NCBI RefSeq assembly: GCF_001421665.1
Contig: NZ_LMKV01000012.1
Location: forward strand, 392,185-456,184
Source: Sphingobium sp. Leaf26
Lineage (GTDB): Bacteria; Pseudomonadota; Alphaproteobacteria; Sphingomonadales; Sphingomonadaceae
Length of the DNA stretch: 64,000 nucleotides
Direction of reading: 5' to 3'
Shown here piece after piece: positions 7,021 to 16,014 of this stretch. The first letter of the stretch is position 1. Each line of letters begins with the position of its first letter. The notes beneath the pieces were generated by a model. That model was given only the letters and a program-made list of their open reading frames with translations. It ran no database searches and was not told the origin of the DNA. Position numbers and translations under genes: made by a program.

Positions 7021-8658
7021 ATGCCCCACCACACGCCCCTGATCGGCACCATCGTTGCCGGCCTCGTCGTCGCCTTCATCATGGGCGCTATCGCGCACCG
7101 TCTCAAACTCTCGCCGCTGGTCGGCTATCTGGTCGCCGGCATATTGGTCGGTCCCTTCACGCCGGGCTTCGTCGCGGACGCGGGCCTGGCCAATGAACTG
7201 GCTGAAATCGGCGTCATCCTGCTGATGTTCGGCGTCGGCCTGCATTTTTCGTTGAAAGACCTGTTGTCGGTCAAGAATATCGCCGTCCCCGGCGCGCTGG
7301 TGCAGATCACGGTCGCGACCCTGCTCGGCATGGGCCTTGCCTATTATATGGGTTGGGGCCTGATGGGCGGCATCGTCTTCGGCCTCGCGCTCTCGGTCGC
7401 CAGTACCGTGGTGCTGCTGCGCGCTTTGCAGGGCGCCGACCTGGTCGAAACCCGGCGCGGCCGCATCGCGATCGGCTGGCTGATCGTGGAGGATCTGGTG
7501 ATGGTCCTCGCCCTCGTCCTGCTCCCTGCGCTGGCCGGCGTCCTCAACAATGCCGATGGCAGCGGCGGGGCAGGGGCGCTCATAGCGCCGCTGCTGGGCA
7601 CCTTGCTGAAGGTCGCGGGCTTCGTCGCCGTCATGCTGCTGGTGGGCCGCCGTGTCATCCCCTGGACGCTCCACTGGGTCGTCCATACCGGATCGCGCGA
7701 ACTGTTCCGCCTCGCGGTGCTGGCCATCGCGCTGGGTGTCGCTTTTGGCGCCGCACTGGCCTTCGACGTCTCGTTCGCGCTGGGCGCTTTCTTCGCCGGC
7801 ATGATCCTGGGCGAAACACCACTCAGCCGCCGCGCGACGGAGGAGACGCTGCCCCTGCGTGATGCCTTCGCCGTGCTGTTCTTCGTGTCGGTGGGGATGC
7901 TGTTCAACCCGTCGATCGTGCTGGAGCATCCGCTGCCGCTGCTGGCGACGGTCCTCATCATCGTCATCGGCAAATCGATCGCCGCCTGGGGCATCGTCCG
8001 CGCCTTCGGCCATGCCAATGTCACCGCGCTCACCATCGCCGCCAGCCTCGCGCAGATCGGCGAATTTTCCTTCATCCTCGCCTCGCTCGGCACCGGCCTT
8101 GGCGTCCTTCCGGCCGACGCACGCGACCTGATCCTCGCCGGCGCGCTCGTCTCCATCTTCCTCAATCCCATCCTCTTCTCGCTCATCGTGCGCGACCATA
8201 AAAAGGATGACGATGAGCAAGTGGAAGCCGCCAAGGCACCGGAGAAACCGCGCATCGGTCATGTCATCCTCATCGGCTATGGCCGGGTCGGCAAGATGAT
8301 CGCTGCGCGCCTTAAGGATCGCAACGTCCATTTCGTGATCGTGGAAGGGGACGCGGAACGGGTGGAGGAGGCCGAGGAGGCCGGCCTGTCCGTCGTGAAG
8401 GGTAATGCGCTGGAGGACAAGCATCTGCTCGCCGCCGGCATCTGTGAGGCGCGTCACCTGCTGATCGCCGTGCCCGAAGGCTATGAGGGGGGCGCGATCC
8501 ACGAACATGCCCGCAACCTCAATGACAAGGTTCAGGTCATCGCCCGCGCGCATAGCGATGCAGAGGTCGCCCATCTGGAGCGGCTGGGCGTGCCCCATGT
8601 CGTCATGGGCGAACGCGAACTGGCCGGCCGCATGCTCACGCTGTGCGGGGCGGGTTAA
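7021..8658 (+). CDS. ybaL: YbaL-type K+/H+ antiporter (CPA2, TrkA-N domain)
   Basis: 545 residues. The N-terminal ~390 residues form a Na+/H+-exchanger fold of about a dozen helices: SPLVGYLVAGILVGPFTPGFVAD, AEIGVILLMFGVGLHFSLKDL and the helix pair around LFFVSVGMLFNPS. The C-terminal TrkA-N/RCK domain binds nucleotide through GHVILIGYGRVGKMIAARL. The N-terminus closely matches E. coli YbaL. The likely job is proton-coupled potassium efflux or glutathione-gated homeostasis in the inner membrane. An 8-bp hairpin (CCGGACGC, 6976-6983, with GCGTCCGG, 6992-6999) lies just upstream. Its stop overlaps the convergent photolyase stop by four bases. Confidence 0.92.
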   Translation: MPHHTPLIGTIVAGLVVAFIMGAIAHRLKLSPLVGYLVAGILVGPFTPGFVADAGLANELAEIGVILLMFGVGLHFSLKDLLSVKNIAVPGALVQITVATLLGMGLAYYMGWGLMGGIVFGLALSVASTVVLLRALQGADLVETRRGRIAIGWLIVEDLVMVLALVLLPALAGVLNNADGSGGAGALIAPLLGTLLKVAGFVAVMLLVGRRVIPWTLHWVVHTGSRELFRLAVLAIALGVAFGAALAFDVSFALGAFFAGMILGETPLSRRATEETLPLRDAFAVLFFVSVGMLFNPSIVLEHPLPLLATVLIIVIGKSIAAWGIVRAFGHANVTALTIAASLAQIGEFSFILASLGTGLGVLPADARDLILAGALVSIFLNPILFSLIVRDHKKDDDEQVEAAKAPEKPRIGHVILIGYGRVGKMIAARLKDRNVHFVIVEGDAERVEEAEEAGLSVVKGNALEDKHLLAAGICEARHLLIAVPEGYEGGAIHEHARNLNDKVQVIARAHSDAEVAHLERLGVPHVVMGERELAGRMLTLCGAG

Positions 8659-10193
8659 GCCAGACTGTCGAGAAACCGCGCCGCCTGCTTTCGCGTGGCG
8701 GCGCGGTCTTCCTCCGCCATCCGCTCCCAGTTGCGATAGGGCATGGCGAGGCGCGGATTGCGCGCCAGCTTGTTTTCGTTTCGGATCAGGAAATCCCAGT
8801 ATAGCGCATTGAACGGGCAGGCATTCTCCCCCACGCGCTGCTTCACGTCATACCGGCACGACCCGCAATAATCCGACATGCGGTTGATATAGGCGCCCCC
8901 GGCCGCATAGGGTTTGCTTCCCAGCAATCCGCCATCGGCGAACTGGCTCATGCCCAGCGTATTGGGCAACTCCACCCATTCATAGGCGTCGGCATAGACC
9001 TCCAGATACCAGACATGCACCTGGAATGGGTCGATCCCGGCGATCAGCGCGAAATTGCCGGTAATCATCAGCCGCTGGATATGGTGGGCATAGCCATGGT
9101 CGATGGTCTGGCCGATCGCCTGGGCCATGCAGTGCATGTCCGTGTCGCCGGTCCAGTAGAAAGCCGGCAGGTCGCGGCTCGCGCCCAGCGCGTTGCGCTG
9201 CGCGTAATCCGGCCCCTCATGCCAATAGACGCCGCGCACATATTCGCGCCAGCCGATGATCTGCCGGATGAAGCCCTCGGCGCAGTTCAGCGGCACCTTG
9301 CCTTCACGATACCGCTTCTCCACCGCCCGGCACAGGTCCAGCGGATCGAGCAGTCCTGCATTGATATAGGGCGACAGGATCGAATGCCACAGGAACGGCT
9401 CGTCGGTCAGCATCGCGTCCTGATAGTCGCCAAAGCGCGGCAACGCCTCGTCCAGAAACCGCGTCTGCTGGCGTAGCGCCTCCTCCCGCGTCACCGCGAA
9501 ATGAAACTGGTCGAGGCGGCCGATATGCTCGGCAAAGCGCACCTCCACCATCGTCATGATCGCCTGCGTCACCCTGTCGGGGCGAAAGCGGATCGGCCGG
9601 GGCATCAACAGGTCGCGTTGCGGCGGCGGCTTGCGGTTTTCCGCATCATAATTCCATTCGCCGCCTTCCGGCTTGCCGTCCTGCGTCATCAACAGGCCGG
9701 TCTTGCGGCGCATGGCGCGATAGAAATATTCCATCCGCCACTGCTTGCGGGCTACGGCCCAACTGTCGAATTCGGCATGGGAACAGAGGAACCGATCATC
9801 CTCATGGATCGTCACCGGCATGGCGAACCGCGTTGCCCAGCTTTCCAGCATGGCGCGGACCCGCCATTCGCCCGCTTCGGTCACATGGACGGCGCGCGGG
9901 TCATGCCGCTCGATCGCCCGCGCGACCTCGGCCGTGAAGCTGCCCTGATTGGCGGGATCGTCCAGCCGCACATAATCGACCGTCCATCCCGCCATGCGCA
10001 AGGCGTCCGCATGATGGCGCATGGCCGACAGGATGAAGGCGATCTTGGCCTTGTGATGCTTCACATAGGTCGTCTCGTCCGCCACCTCCATCATCAGGAC
10101 GATGCTGTTCGCCTTGTCGGCGTGGCGCAGGGCAGCGATGTCGGGCGTCAACTGGTCGCCCAGCACCGCAATGAGAAAGGGGCCGTCGGTCAT
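8655..10193 (-). CDS. FeS-type cryptochrome/(6-4) photolyase
   Basis: 512 residues of the photolyase-related (PhrB/FeS-BCP) family. Order: an N-terminal alpha/beta antenna domain (LIAVLGDQLTPDIAALRHADK), then a helical FAD domain with GFIRQIIGWREYVRGVYW and HHIQRLMITGNFALIAGIDP. Near the C-terminus, DYCGSCRYDVKQRVGENACPFN supplies three of the four cysteines of the 4Fe-4S cluster; the earlier Cys in DMHCMAQAIG is the probable fourth. The family repairs (6-4) photoproducts with blue light. The ATG at 10193 lies in the right arm of a perfect 18-bp inverted repeat. It ends overlapping ybaL. Confidence 0.92.
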   Translation of the reverse strand: MTDGPFLIAVLGDQLTPDIAALRHADKANSIVLMMEVADETTYVKHHKAKIAFILSAMRHHADALRMAGWTVDYVRLDDPANQGSFTAEVARAIERHDPRAVHVTEAGEWRVRAMLESWATRFAMPVTIHEDDRFLCSHAEFDSWAVARKQWRMEYFYRAMRRKTGLLMTQDGKPEGGEWNYDAENRKPPPQRDLLMPRPIRFRPDRVTQAIMTMVEVRFAEHIGRLDQFHFAVTREEALRQQTRFLDEALPRFGDYQDAMLTDEPFLWHSILSPYINAGLLDPLDLCRAVEKRYREGKVPLNCAEGFIRQIIGWREYVRGVYWHEGPDYAQRNALGASRDLPAFYWTGDTDMHCMAQAIGQTIDHGYAHHIQRLMITGNFALIAGIDPFQVHVWYLEVYADAYEWVELPNTLGMSQFADGGLLGSKPYAAGGAYINRMSDYCGSCRYDVKQRVGENACPFNALYWDFLIRNENKLARNPRLAMPYRNWERMAEEDRAATRKQAARFLDSLA

Positions 10194-10221
10194 GCTGACA
10201 GCAATGACCGACGGCCCCTTT
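10176..10221 (-). terminator. Perfect 18-bp hairpin between helicase and photolyase, includes photolyase start codon
   Basis: AAAGGGGCCGTCGGTCAT (10176-10193) is the exact reverse complement of 10204-10221, around a 10-nt loop. Read on the minus strand it follows the helicase stop by about 25 bases and could end that transcript, though only a weak T-stretch follows. Its downstream arm is codons 1-6 of the photolyase (M-T-D-G-P-F), so on a read-through mRNA the start codon would be paired. Confidence 0.7.
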
Positions 10222-10245
10222 GGCTCCTACCTGTCCTAAAAGACG

Positions 10246-12036
10246 TCAGCCCCGGCTGCGGGGCGGCCCCTTGCGTGGGCCACCGGCGCCTGCGCCCTTG
10301 AACGGGCGGGCGCTATGCGGTGCGCCGCCGCCACGCGAAGGGGCGCCGGGACCGCCACGGGGCGGGCCGCTGCGGGCAGGGCGGTCGCTGTTGGACGGGC
10401 GCAGTTGCTTGCGATTGCCACGCGCCTCTTCACGCGGTGCGCCGTCGACGGGGTCGAACATGACGTCCGCGCCTTCGTCGCCCGCTTCGCCGGACCGGCG
10501 AACGGCGGCCAGGAACTTGGTCGAAATCGCCTTGGGAATTTCGAACATCGTCTCGGACGCGGTGATGCGGATCGCGCCGATGTCGCCCCGCGACACATGG
10601 CCCCGGCGGCAGATCAGCGGCAGGATCCAGCGCGGATCGGCATTCTGGTTACGGCCGATGTTCATGCGGAACCACTGCGTATCCTCAAAGCCCGGACGCG
10701 GCCCTTCACGACGCGCAGGCGCTTCGCTGCCATCCAGCAGCTCTTCGGGCGCAGGCATGGCCGCACGGGCGCTGCGCACCAGCATCGCGGCGATTTCCTT
10801 GGCGCTCTTGGCTTCCAGCAATTCGCCGCCCAGCGCCCAGTCGGACTCTTCCAGTTCCATCGGCTCCAGCAGGCGGGCGCGCAACCGTTCGGCGTCCTGT
10901 GCGGCGATCTGCTCCTTGCTCGGCGCGGTCGTCCATTCGACCGGGATCTTCGCACCCTTCAGCATCGATTCGACGCGGCGACGGCGCGGATAGGGCACGA
11001 TCAGCACGGCCGTACCCTTCTTGCCCGCGCGGCCGGTGCGACCCGACCGATGCTGCATGGTTTCGGCGTCGCGCGGCAGCTCGACATGCACCACCAGCGT
11101 CAGCGACGGCAGATCGATGCCGCGCGCGGCCACGTCAGTCGCCACGCACACCCGCGCCCGCTTGTCGCGCAGCGCCTGCAACGCATGGTTGCGCTCATTC
11201 TGGCTATGCTCACCCGACAGCGCCACGGCGGCAAAGCCACGCTCGGTCAGGCTGGCATGCAGATGACGCACATTGTCGCGGGTGGCGCAGAACAGCATCG
11301 CCGTTTCCGCCTCATGGAACCGCAGCAGGTTCACCACCGCATTTTCGATGTCGGACGGCGCGACGGTCATCGCCTGATAGCTGATGTCGCCATGACCGCG
11401 CTCGGCGGAGATGGTGGCGATTTGCAGCGCGTCCTTCTGGTAACGGCGGGCCAGCGCCACGATCGGCTTGGGCATGGTCGCCGAAAACAGCAGGGTGCGA
11501 CGGCCATCGGCAGTCGCGTCGAGAATGCCTTCCAGATCTTCGCGGAAGCCCATGTCGAGCATTTCGTCCGCTTCATCCAGCACGGCGGTCTTGAGCGCCG
11601 ACAGGTCGAGCGCGCCGCGTTCCAGATGGTCGCGCAAACGGCCCGGCGTACCGACCACGATATGCGCGCCCTGCGACAGGGCCCGGCGTTCCTTGGCGGC
11701 GTCCATGCCGCCCACGCAAGTCGCGATGCGCGCACGGGCACCGGCGTACAGCCATTCCAGCTCGCGGCTCACCTGCAACGCCAGTTCGCGCGTCGGCGCG
11801 ATCACCAGCGCCAGCGGCCAGGCGGGCGGGGGCAGGCGATCGGCGTCGCCCAGCAATTCGCCGGCCATCGCCAGGCCGAACGCCACGGTCTTGCCCGAAC
11901 CGGTCTGCGCCGACACGATCAGGTCGCGGCCAACCGCTTCTTCCTGCGTCACTTCGGCCTGAACGGGGGTCAGCGCCTCATAGCCCTTGGTCGTCAGCGC
12001 CTGGGCAAGAAGGGGGTGGAGTGTTTCAAATGTCAT
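10246..12036 (-). CDS. DEAD-box ATP-dependent RNA helicase (DeaD/CsdA-like)
   Basis: 596 residues. All helicase motifs are visible: Q motif (GYEALTPVQAEV), AQTGSGKT, PTRELA, GGMD, TPGRL, DEAD, SAT, then VATDVAARGIDL and HRSGRTGRAG. After the core comes a linker, a DbpA-like RNA-binding domain (FRMNIGRNQNADPRWILPLICRRGHVSRGDIGAIRI) and a basic Gly/Arg/Pro tail from about residue 545. This architecture is that of DeaD/CsdA or DbpA helicases, which remodel rRNA during ribosome assembly and cold response. The tail is a likely nonspecific RNA tether. Confidence 0.94.
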   Translation of the reverse strand: MTFETLHPLLAQALTTKGYEALTPVQAEVTQEEAVGRDLIVSAQTGSGKTVAFGLAMAGELLGDADRLPPPAWPLALVIAPTRELALQVSRELEWLYAGARARIATCVGGMDAAKERRALSQGAHIVVGTPGRLRDHLERGALDLSALKTAVLDEADEMLDMGFREDLEGILDATADGRRTLLFSATMPKPIVALARRYQKDALQIATISAERGHGDISYQAMTVAPSDIENAVVNLLRFHEAETAMLFCATRDNVRHLHASLTERGFAAVALSGEHSQNERNHALQALRDKRARVCVATDVAARGIDLPSLTLVVHVELPRDAETMQHRSGRTGRAGKKGTAVLIVPYPRRRRVESMLKGAKIPVEWTTAPSKEQIAAQDAERLRARLLEPMELEESDWALGGELLEAKSAKEIAAMLVRSARAAMPAPEELLDGSEAPARREGPRPGFEDTQWFRMNIGRNQNADPRWILPLICRRGHVSRGDIGAIRITASETMFEIPKAISTKFLAAVRRSGEAGDEGADVMFDPVDGAPREEARGNRKQLRPSNSDRPARSGPPRGGPGAPSRGGGAPHSARPFKGAGAGGPRKGPPRSRG

Positions 12037-12221
12037 TTTCTGTTTTCTCGTCGGTTAAAGCGACCCGCCTTCATCCGACGGAATCAACATAACCTTTCTC
12101 GCTGTCGCCGGTTCGCGATCAGCCGGTGCGTCAGGTCATTTCGCACCCGTTCCAGTTGGTTGCCCAACCGCCATTCTCTCTCTGGAATGGCGAAAGGGAC
12201 GGCGCATGCGCTACGTCCCTT

Positions 12222-12264
12222 AAAAAAGAAAGCCTCCTTCCGCTTTCCGAGGAAGGAGGCTTTC
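12222..12264 (-). terminator. Terminator after rplA
   Basis: GAAAGCCTCCTTCC (12228-12241) pairs perfectly with GGAAGGAGGCTTTC (12251-12264) around a 9-nt loop. On the minus strand the stem is followed by a T-rich stretch (complement of TAAAAAA, 12221-12227). It ends the rplK-rplA transcript about 20 bp past the rplA stop. Confidence 0.88.
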
Positions 12265-12285
12265 CTATTATCTATAGCGCAAAAA

Positions 12286-12984
12286 TCAGGCCGAGGCGAC
12301 TTCCGCCACATCGACCTTCACGCCCGGACCCATCGAGGACGACAGGGCGATCTTGCGAACATATTTGCCCTTCGAACCGGTCGGCTTCGCCTTGACGATC
12401 GCATCGACGAAGGCGTCGAAATTCTTGCGCAGGTCTTCGGCCGAGAAGCTCGACTTGCCCAGACCAGCGTGAATGATGCCGGCCTTTTCGACGCGGAATT
12501 CGATCTGACCACCCTTGGCGGCCTTCACGGCTTCGGCGACGTTCGGCGTCACGGTACCCAGCTTGGGGTTCGGCATCAGGCCCTTGGGGCCAAGCACCTT
12601 ACCCAGGCGACCGACCAGACCCATCATGTCAGGGGTGGCGATGACGCGCTGGAAGTCGATGTTGCCGGCCTGGATCGATTCGAGCAGGTCTTCGGCGCCC
12701 ACGATGTCGGCGCCGGCGTCGAGCGCCTGCTGAGCCTTGTCGTTGCGGGCGAACACGGCGACGCGGACGTCCTTGCCGGTGCCGGCGGGCAGGGTGACGA
12801 CGCCACGGACCATCTGGTCGGCATGACGGGGATCGACGCCCAGGTTGATCGCGATTTCGACGCTTTCGTCGAACTTGGCGGTCGCGTGGGTCTTGATGAG
12901 GCCCAGCGCCTCGTCAACGCCGTGCAGCTTTTCGCGGTCGACTGCGGTGGCCAGGGCCTTCGCCTTCTTGGTGATCTTCGCCAT
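12286..12984 (-). CDS. rplA: 50S ribosomal protein L1
   Basis: 232 residues. L1 signatures: [55 protein letters not shown] and [24 protein letters not shown]1 forms the ribosomal stalk on the E-site side and often autoregulates the rplK-rplA mRNA. Four bases after the rplK stop, so translationally coupled. Confidence 0.98.
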   Translation of the reverse strand: MAKITKKAKALATAVDREKLHGVDEALGLIKTHATAKFDESVEIAINLGVDPRHADQMVRGVVTLPAGTGKDVRVAVFARNDKAQQALDAGADIVGAEDLLESIQAGNIDFQRVIATPDMMGLVGRLGKVLGPKGLMPNPKLGTVTPNVAEAVKAAKGGQIEFRVEKAGIIHAGLGKSSFSAEDLRKNFDAFVDAIVKAKPTGSKGKYVRKIALSSSMGPGVKVDVAEVASA

Positions 12985-12988
12985 TATA

Positions 12989-13420
12989 TCAGCCCTCCAC
13001 CACGTCGAGGCCCATCGCGCGAGCGGAGCCTTCGATGATCTTCGTTGCAGCGTCGATGTCGTTCGCGTTGAGATCGACCATCTTGGCCTGCGCGATTTCG
13101 GCGAGCTGGGCGCGGGTGATCTTGCCGGCGACGACCTTGCCCGGTTCCTTGGAACCCGACTTCAGGTTGATCGCCTTCTTGATCAGGAAGGTCGCGGGCG
13201 GCTGCTTCATCACGAAGGTGAAGCTGCGATCCGCATAGACGGTGATGATCGTGGGCAGCGGGGTGCCCTTGTCCATGCCGGCCGTCTGCGCGTTGAACGC
13301 CTTGCAGAATTCCATGATGTTCACGCCGCGCTGACCCAGGGCAGGGCCGATCGGCGGGGCGGGCTTTGCGTCTCCAGCGGGCACCTGGAGTTTGATATAG
13401 CCCGTAATCTTCTTGGCCAT
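12989..13420 (-). CDS. rplK: 50S ribosomal protein L11
   Basis: 143 residues starting [43 protein letters not shown], the standard L11 N-terminus; [14 protein letters not shown] closes the rRNA-binding domain. An in-frame GTG six bases earlier (13426) is less likely than the ATG at 13420. It is separated from nusG by about 400 bp with a long inverted repeat and a terminator, so rplK-rplA has its own promoter. Confidence 0.98.
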   Translation of the reverse strand: MAKKITGYIKLQVPAGDAKPAPPIGPALGQRGVNIMEFCKAFNAQTAGMDKGTPLPTIITVYADRSFTFVMKQPPATFLIKKAINLKSGSKEPGKVVAGKITRAQLAEIAQAKMVDLNANDIDAATKIIEGSARAMGLDVVEG

Positions 13421-13648
13421 TGTCACTCACTCTTTAGCTGGGCAGCGTGCAAGCATGCCGCCCGGTTCAAGTTTAGCGGTCGAACGGTCATCCGAAAACG
13501 ACCTCCCGCATATGGTCCGGCAACCCAGGGGGCGGCACGGAAGCGCGGGCCTATAGCGATGTTCGTACCGAAAGGAAAGGGGGACTGTCGCGTTTGTCTA
13601 TGATGGCGCAGCCGTCTTGCCATCCACGCGACCCTGCCGACACAGTGC

Positions 13649-13718
13649 GTTCACGCGGAGGCGCGGAGACGCAGAGGAATTGCGCTATCCCTCCGCGTCT
13701 CCGCGCCTCCGCGTGAAC
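13649..13718. repeat. 29-bp near-perfect inverted repeat between rplK and nusG
   Basis: Left arm 13649-13677 and right arm 13690-13718 pair at 28 of 29 positions around a 12-nt loop; the core is TTCACGCGGAGGCGCGGAGA. This motif is a dispersed repeat I recall from other sphingomonad intergenic regions. No T-tract follows. In the 400-bp rplK-nusG gap, besides this and the terminator at 13757-13793, I see no gene. Confidence 0.75.
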
Positions 13719-13756
13719 ATTTGCATAAGGCTGCCGAGAAAGAGGATGGGGCAAAC

Positions 13757-13793
13757 AAAAAGGGTCGCCAACCCTGCGGTGGCGACCCTTTTT
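13757..13793 (-). terminator. Terminator after nusG
   Basis: AAAAAGGGTCGCC (13757-13769) pairs perfectly with GGCGACCCTTTTT (13781-13793) around an 11-nt loop. It lies about 37 bp past the nusG stop and should end the secE-nusG transcript; the A/T flanks make it bidirectional. Confidence 0.88.
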
Positions 13794-13829
13794 CAGAACC
13801 CGTCCTGCGACCGGTCGTCCTGCGACCGG

Positions 13830-14366
13830 TTACTTCGACAGTTCGACCTGCTCGAAGTCCAGTTCCACCGGGGTCGCACGACCGAAGATCGACACCGACA
13901 CCTTGACGCGGTTCTTTTCGAAATCCAGTTCCTCGACCACGCCGTTGAAGCTGGCGAAGGGGCCGTCCAGCACCTTGACGCTGTCGCCGATTTCGTAATC
14001 GACGCTGACCTTGTGCTTGGGGGCGGCTTCGGCTTCCTTCTGGGCGCCGAAATAGCGGGCGGCGTCCGCCTCGCTGATCGCCTGCGGCTTGCCCATCGAA
14101 CCCAGGAAGCCCGTCACCTTGGGCGTGTTCTTCACCAGGTGATAGATGTCGTCGTTCATCGCCAGCTTGGCGAGGACATAGCCGGGCATGAACTTGCGCT
14201 CGACCTGGACCTTCTTGCCGCGCTTGACCTCGGTGATGGTTTCTACAGGCACTTCGACCTGCTCGACCAGTTGCGACAGGCCCATGCGCTCGGCTTCGGA
14301 CAGGATCGATTCCTTGACCTTGTTTTCGAAGCCCGAATAGGCGTGGATGATGTACCAGCGCGCCAT
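13830..14366 (-). CDS. nusG: Transcription termination/antitermination factor NusG
   Basis: 178 residues. The NGN domain starts MARWYIIHAYSGFENKVKESI and contains VQVERKFMPGYVLAKLAMND and NTPKVTGFLG. The C-terminal KOW domain begins near residue 125 (YEIGDSVKVLDGPFASFNGVVEELDFEKNRVKV). NusG binds RNA polymerase and couples it to Rho or ribosomes. It is 70 bp downstream of secE and shares its transcript. Confidence 0.98.
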   Translation of the reverse strand: MARWYIIHAYSGFENKVKESILSEAERMGLSQLVEQVEVPVETITEVKRGKKVQVERKFMPGYVLAKLAMNDDIYHLVKNTPKVTGFLGSMGKPQAISEADAARYFGAQKEAEAAPKHKVSVDYEIGDSVKVLDGPFASFNGVVEELDFEKNRVKVSVSIFGRATPVELDFEQVELSK

Positions 14367-14436
14367 GTTACCGTCTAAACTCCTGTTCAGAGCATTATGC
14401 TCAATGTCCCGACGCCCGCAAATCTAAGCTTGAAGC

Positions 14437-14640
14437 TTAACGACCTGCTGCAACGCCCAGCAACCACTGGACGATCGCGCCGAAGAAAGTGTCGATGCCA
14501 AAGAAGAACAGGCCCAGCAGCGTCGTCATGATGACGACCATCACGCCGGTCATCACCGTTTCGCGACCGGTCGGCCATACGATCTTCTTCGCTTCGGTCT
14601 GTACCTGGTTGACGAATTCGCCGGGGGATACCTTCGCCAT
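14437..14640 (-). CDS. secE: Preprotein translocase subunit SecE
   Basis: 67 residues, the usual length of the single-helix SecE. MAKVSPGEFVNQVQTEAKKIVWPTGRETVMT carries the conserved amphipathic segment (KKIVWPTGRE), followed by one membrane helix (GVMVVIMTTLLGLFFFGIDTFFGAIV). SecE clamps SecY in the translocon. The ATG at 14640 fits the family; upstream in-frame sequence does not. Between tRNA-Trp and nusG, as in many bacteria. Confidence 0.97.
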   Translation of the reverse strand: MAKVSPGEFVNQVQTEAKKIVWPTGRETVMTGVMVVIMTTLLGLFFFGIDTFFGAIVQWLLGVAAGR

Positions 14641-14770
14641 CGTCTGCCTTTGCACGTCGTGAAACCAACACCAAATCGCGAAGCAACAGTCCGCCCTCCC
14701 GATCCCGCTCTGTTTCAGCGTCCGGGGGTGCGGCCGCACGCTCCGCGACCAAATTCGCCAGCAAACCTAG

Positions 14771-14802
14771 CCGCGAACCCTTGGTTTTTCAAGGTTTCGC
14801 GG
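14771..14802. other. Hairpin between tRNA-Trp and secE
   Basis: CCGCGAACCCTTG (14771-14783) pairs with CAAGGTTTCGCGG (14790-14802) with one mismatch, loop GTTTTT. It lies 11 bp past the tRNA-Trp 3' end and 130 bp before secE. It could be a processing or attenuation structure if the tRNA and secE are cotranscribed; no T-tract follows. Confidence 0.5.
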
Positions 14803-14812
14803 CCAGTTCGCT

Positions 14813-14888
14813 TGGCAGGAGTGGAGGGACTCGAACCCACGGCATTCGGTTTTGGAGACCGACGCTCTACCAACTGAGCTACACTCCT
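14813..14888 (-). tRNA. trnW: tRNA-Trp (CCA)
   Basis: 76 nt with encoded CCA. The acceptor AGGAGTG (from 14888) pairs with CACTCCT. The D arm contains AGCTCAGTTGGTAGAGC; the anticodon stem TCGGT/ACCGA encloses CTCCAAA, giving anticodon CCA; the T arm has GGGTTCGAGTCCC. Its position just upstream of secE-nusG is the conserved one. Confidence 0.97.
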
Positions 14889-14951
14889 GCACTGGCCGGA
14901 ACCAGCGAAGGAGGGCGCTTTAGCGCGGGCGGTCGGGCAGGGCAAGCGCCA

Positions 14952-15869
14952 TTATGCCGCTTTCTGCATTGGCTCGGCAACTTGCGTGTCGGCGCTGGTC
15001 TGGCGCTCGGCCTCCGCGTTGATCTGCGCGCCCAGCAGGACGATATAGGCGGACACGAACAGCCATAGTTGCAGCACCACCACAGCGCCCAGCGACCCGT
15101 AGGTCTTGTTATAATTGCCGAATGTGGAAACATAGAAGGACACGCCCAGCGTCGCGGCCAGCCAGAACAGGGTCGCCGCCACCGATCCCACCGTCAGCCA
15201 CTGCCATTGCGCATGGCGCCGGTTCGGCCCGAACCGATAGATCATGCCGAAGATCACGCTCGCCAGCAGCCCGGCCAACACCCATGTCGCCGCCTTGATC
15301 GCGAACAGCACGCCCGGCCCCCAATTGGTCAGGAAATCCTGCAACAGCCCGATGATCGTGGCGGTGAACACGCCGGCCACCACCACCAGCACCGCCGAAA
15401 AGGTGATGCCCATCGACGTGCGATAGAAACGCAGGATATTGCGGCCTTCCTTCTGGCCATAGACGATATTGAGCGCCTCCATGATCGCCGACGCCGCGCG
15501 GGTTGCGCCATAGACGGCGATCGCCAGCGCCAGCAGCAGCCCGAACCCGATCGCCGGCTTGCGCGTGCTGACGACACCCAGCAACTGGTCGTTGATCAGC
15601 GAGGCCGCGTCCTGCGGCACGACGGAAATGATCGCCTGCATATGCCGCCCGACCATCGCCGGATCGCCGAACAGCCCATAGGTCAGCACCACGGCCGCCA
15701 GCAAAGGCGCGATCGACAGAAACGCATAATAGGCCACGCCCGCCGCCAGCAGCCCGACATGATTGGCCGACAGCGCGCCATGGACCCGCTTCAAAATCTC
15801 CCACCATCCCCGCGCCGGTATCTTCCACGGCGCATCGACATGCACTTGGCTCGCGACTTTCGCGGTCAT
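14952..15869 (-). CDS. YihY/BrkB-family inner-membrane protein
   Basis: 305 residues from ATG 15869 behind AGGGGA (a GTG sits one codon earlier). Six hydrophobic helices in the BrkB pattern: HVGLLAAGVAYYAFLSIAPLLAAVVLTYGLFGDP, IGFGLLLALAIAVYGATRAASAIMEALNIVY, then ITFSAVLVVVAGVFTATIIG, ATWVLAGLLASVIFGMIYRFGPN, TVGSVAATLFWLAATLGVSFYV and GSLGAVVVLQLWLFVSAYIVLLGAQINAE. Function of the family is unsettled: some members were proposed as transporters or virulence factors, and it is not an RNase despite old naming. Confidence 0.9.
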   Translation of the reverse strand: MTAKVASQVHVDAPWKIPARGWWEILKRVHGALSANHVGLLAAGVAYYAFLSIAPLLAAVVLTYGLFGDPAMVGRHMQAIISVVPQDAASLINDQLLGVVSTRKPAIGFGLLLALAIAVYGATRAASAIMEALNIVYGQKEGRNILRFYRTSMGITFSAVLVVVAGVFTATIIGLLQDFLTNWGPGVLFAIKAATWVLAGLLASVIFGMIYRFGPNRRHAQWQWLTVGSVAATLFWLAATLGVSFYVSTFGNYNKTYGSLGAVVVLQLWLFVSAYIVLLGAQINAEAERQTSADTQVAEPMQKAA

Positions 15870-16014
15870 CACATTCCCCTGCTGTCCACAAAGGCAAGCG
15901 CGCGAGGGGGGAGGGTGGTTCCCTTATGGGCGGGTAGATGGGCGATGGAACGGTGGTGTCGGGTGGGTTGGAGACAGTCGGCTTTGTATTCTGGATCAGG
16001 AAAAGCCGACAAAC

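Noticed and set aside
6646-8598. Minus-strand frame of about 650 codons opposite the antiporter, rich in Asp, Gln, His and Arg.
   Set aside because: Its composition is the mirror image of a hydrophobic membrane protein; no family resemblance.
10315-13038. Plus-strand open frame of about 900 codons opposite the DEAD-box helicase and rplA.
   Set aside because: Antisense artefact; no ribosome site or domain, and the opposite strand encodes well-known proteins.
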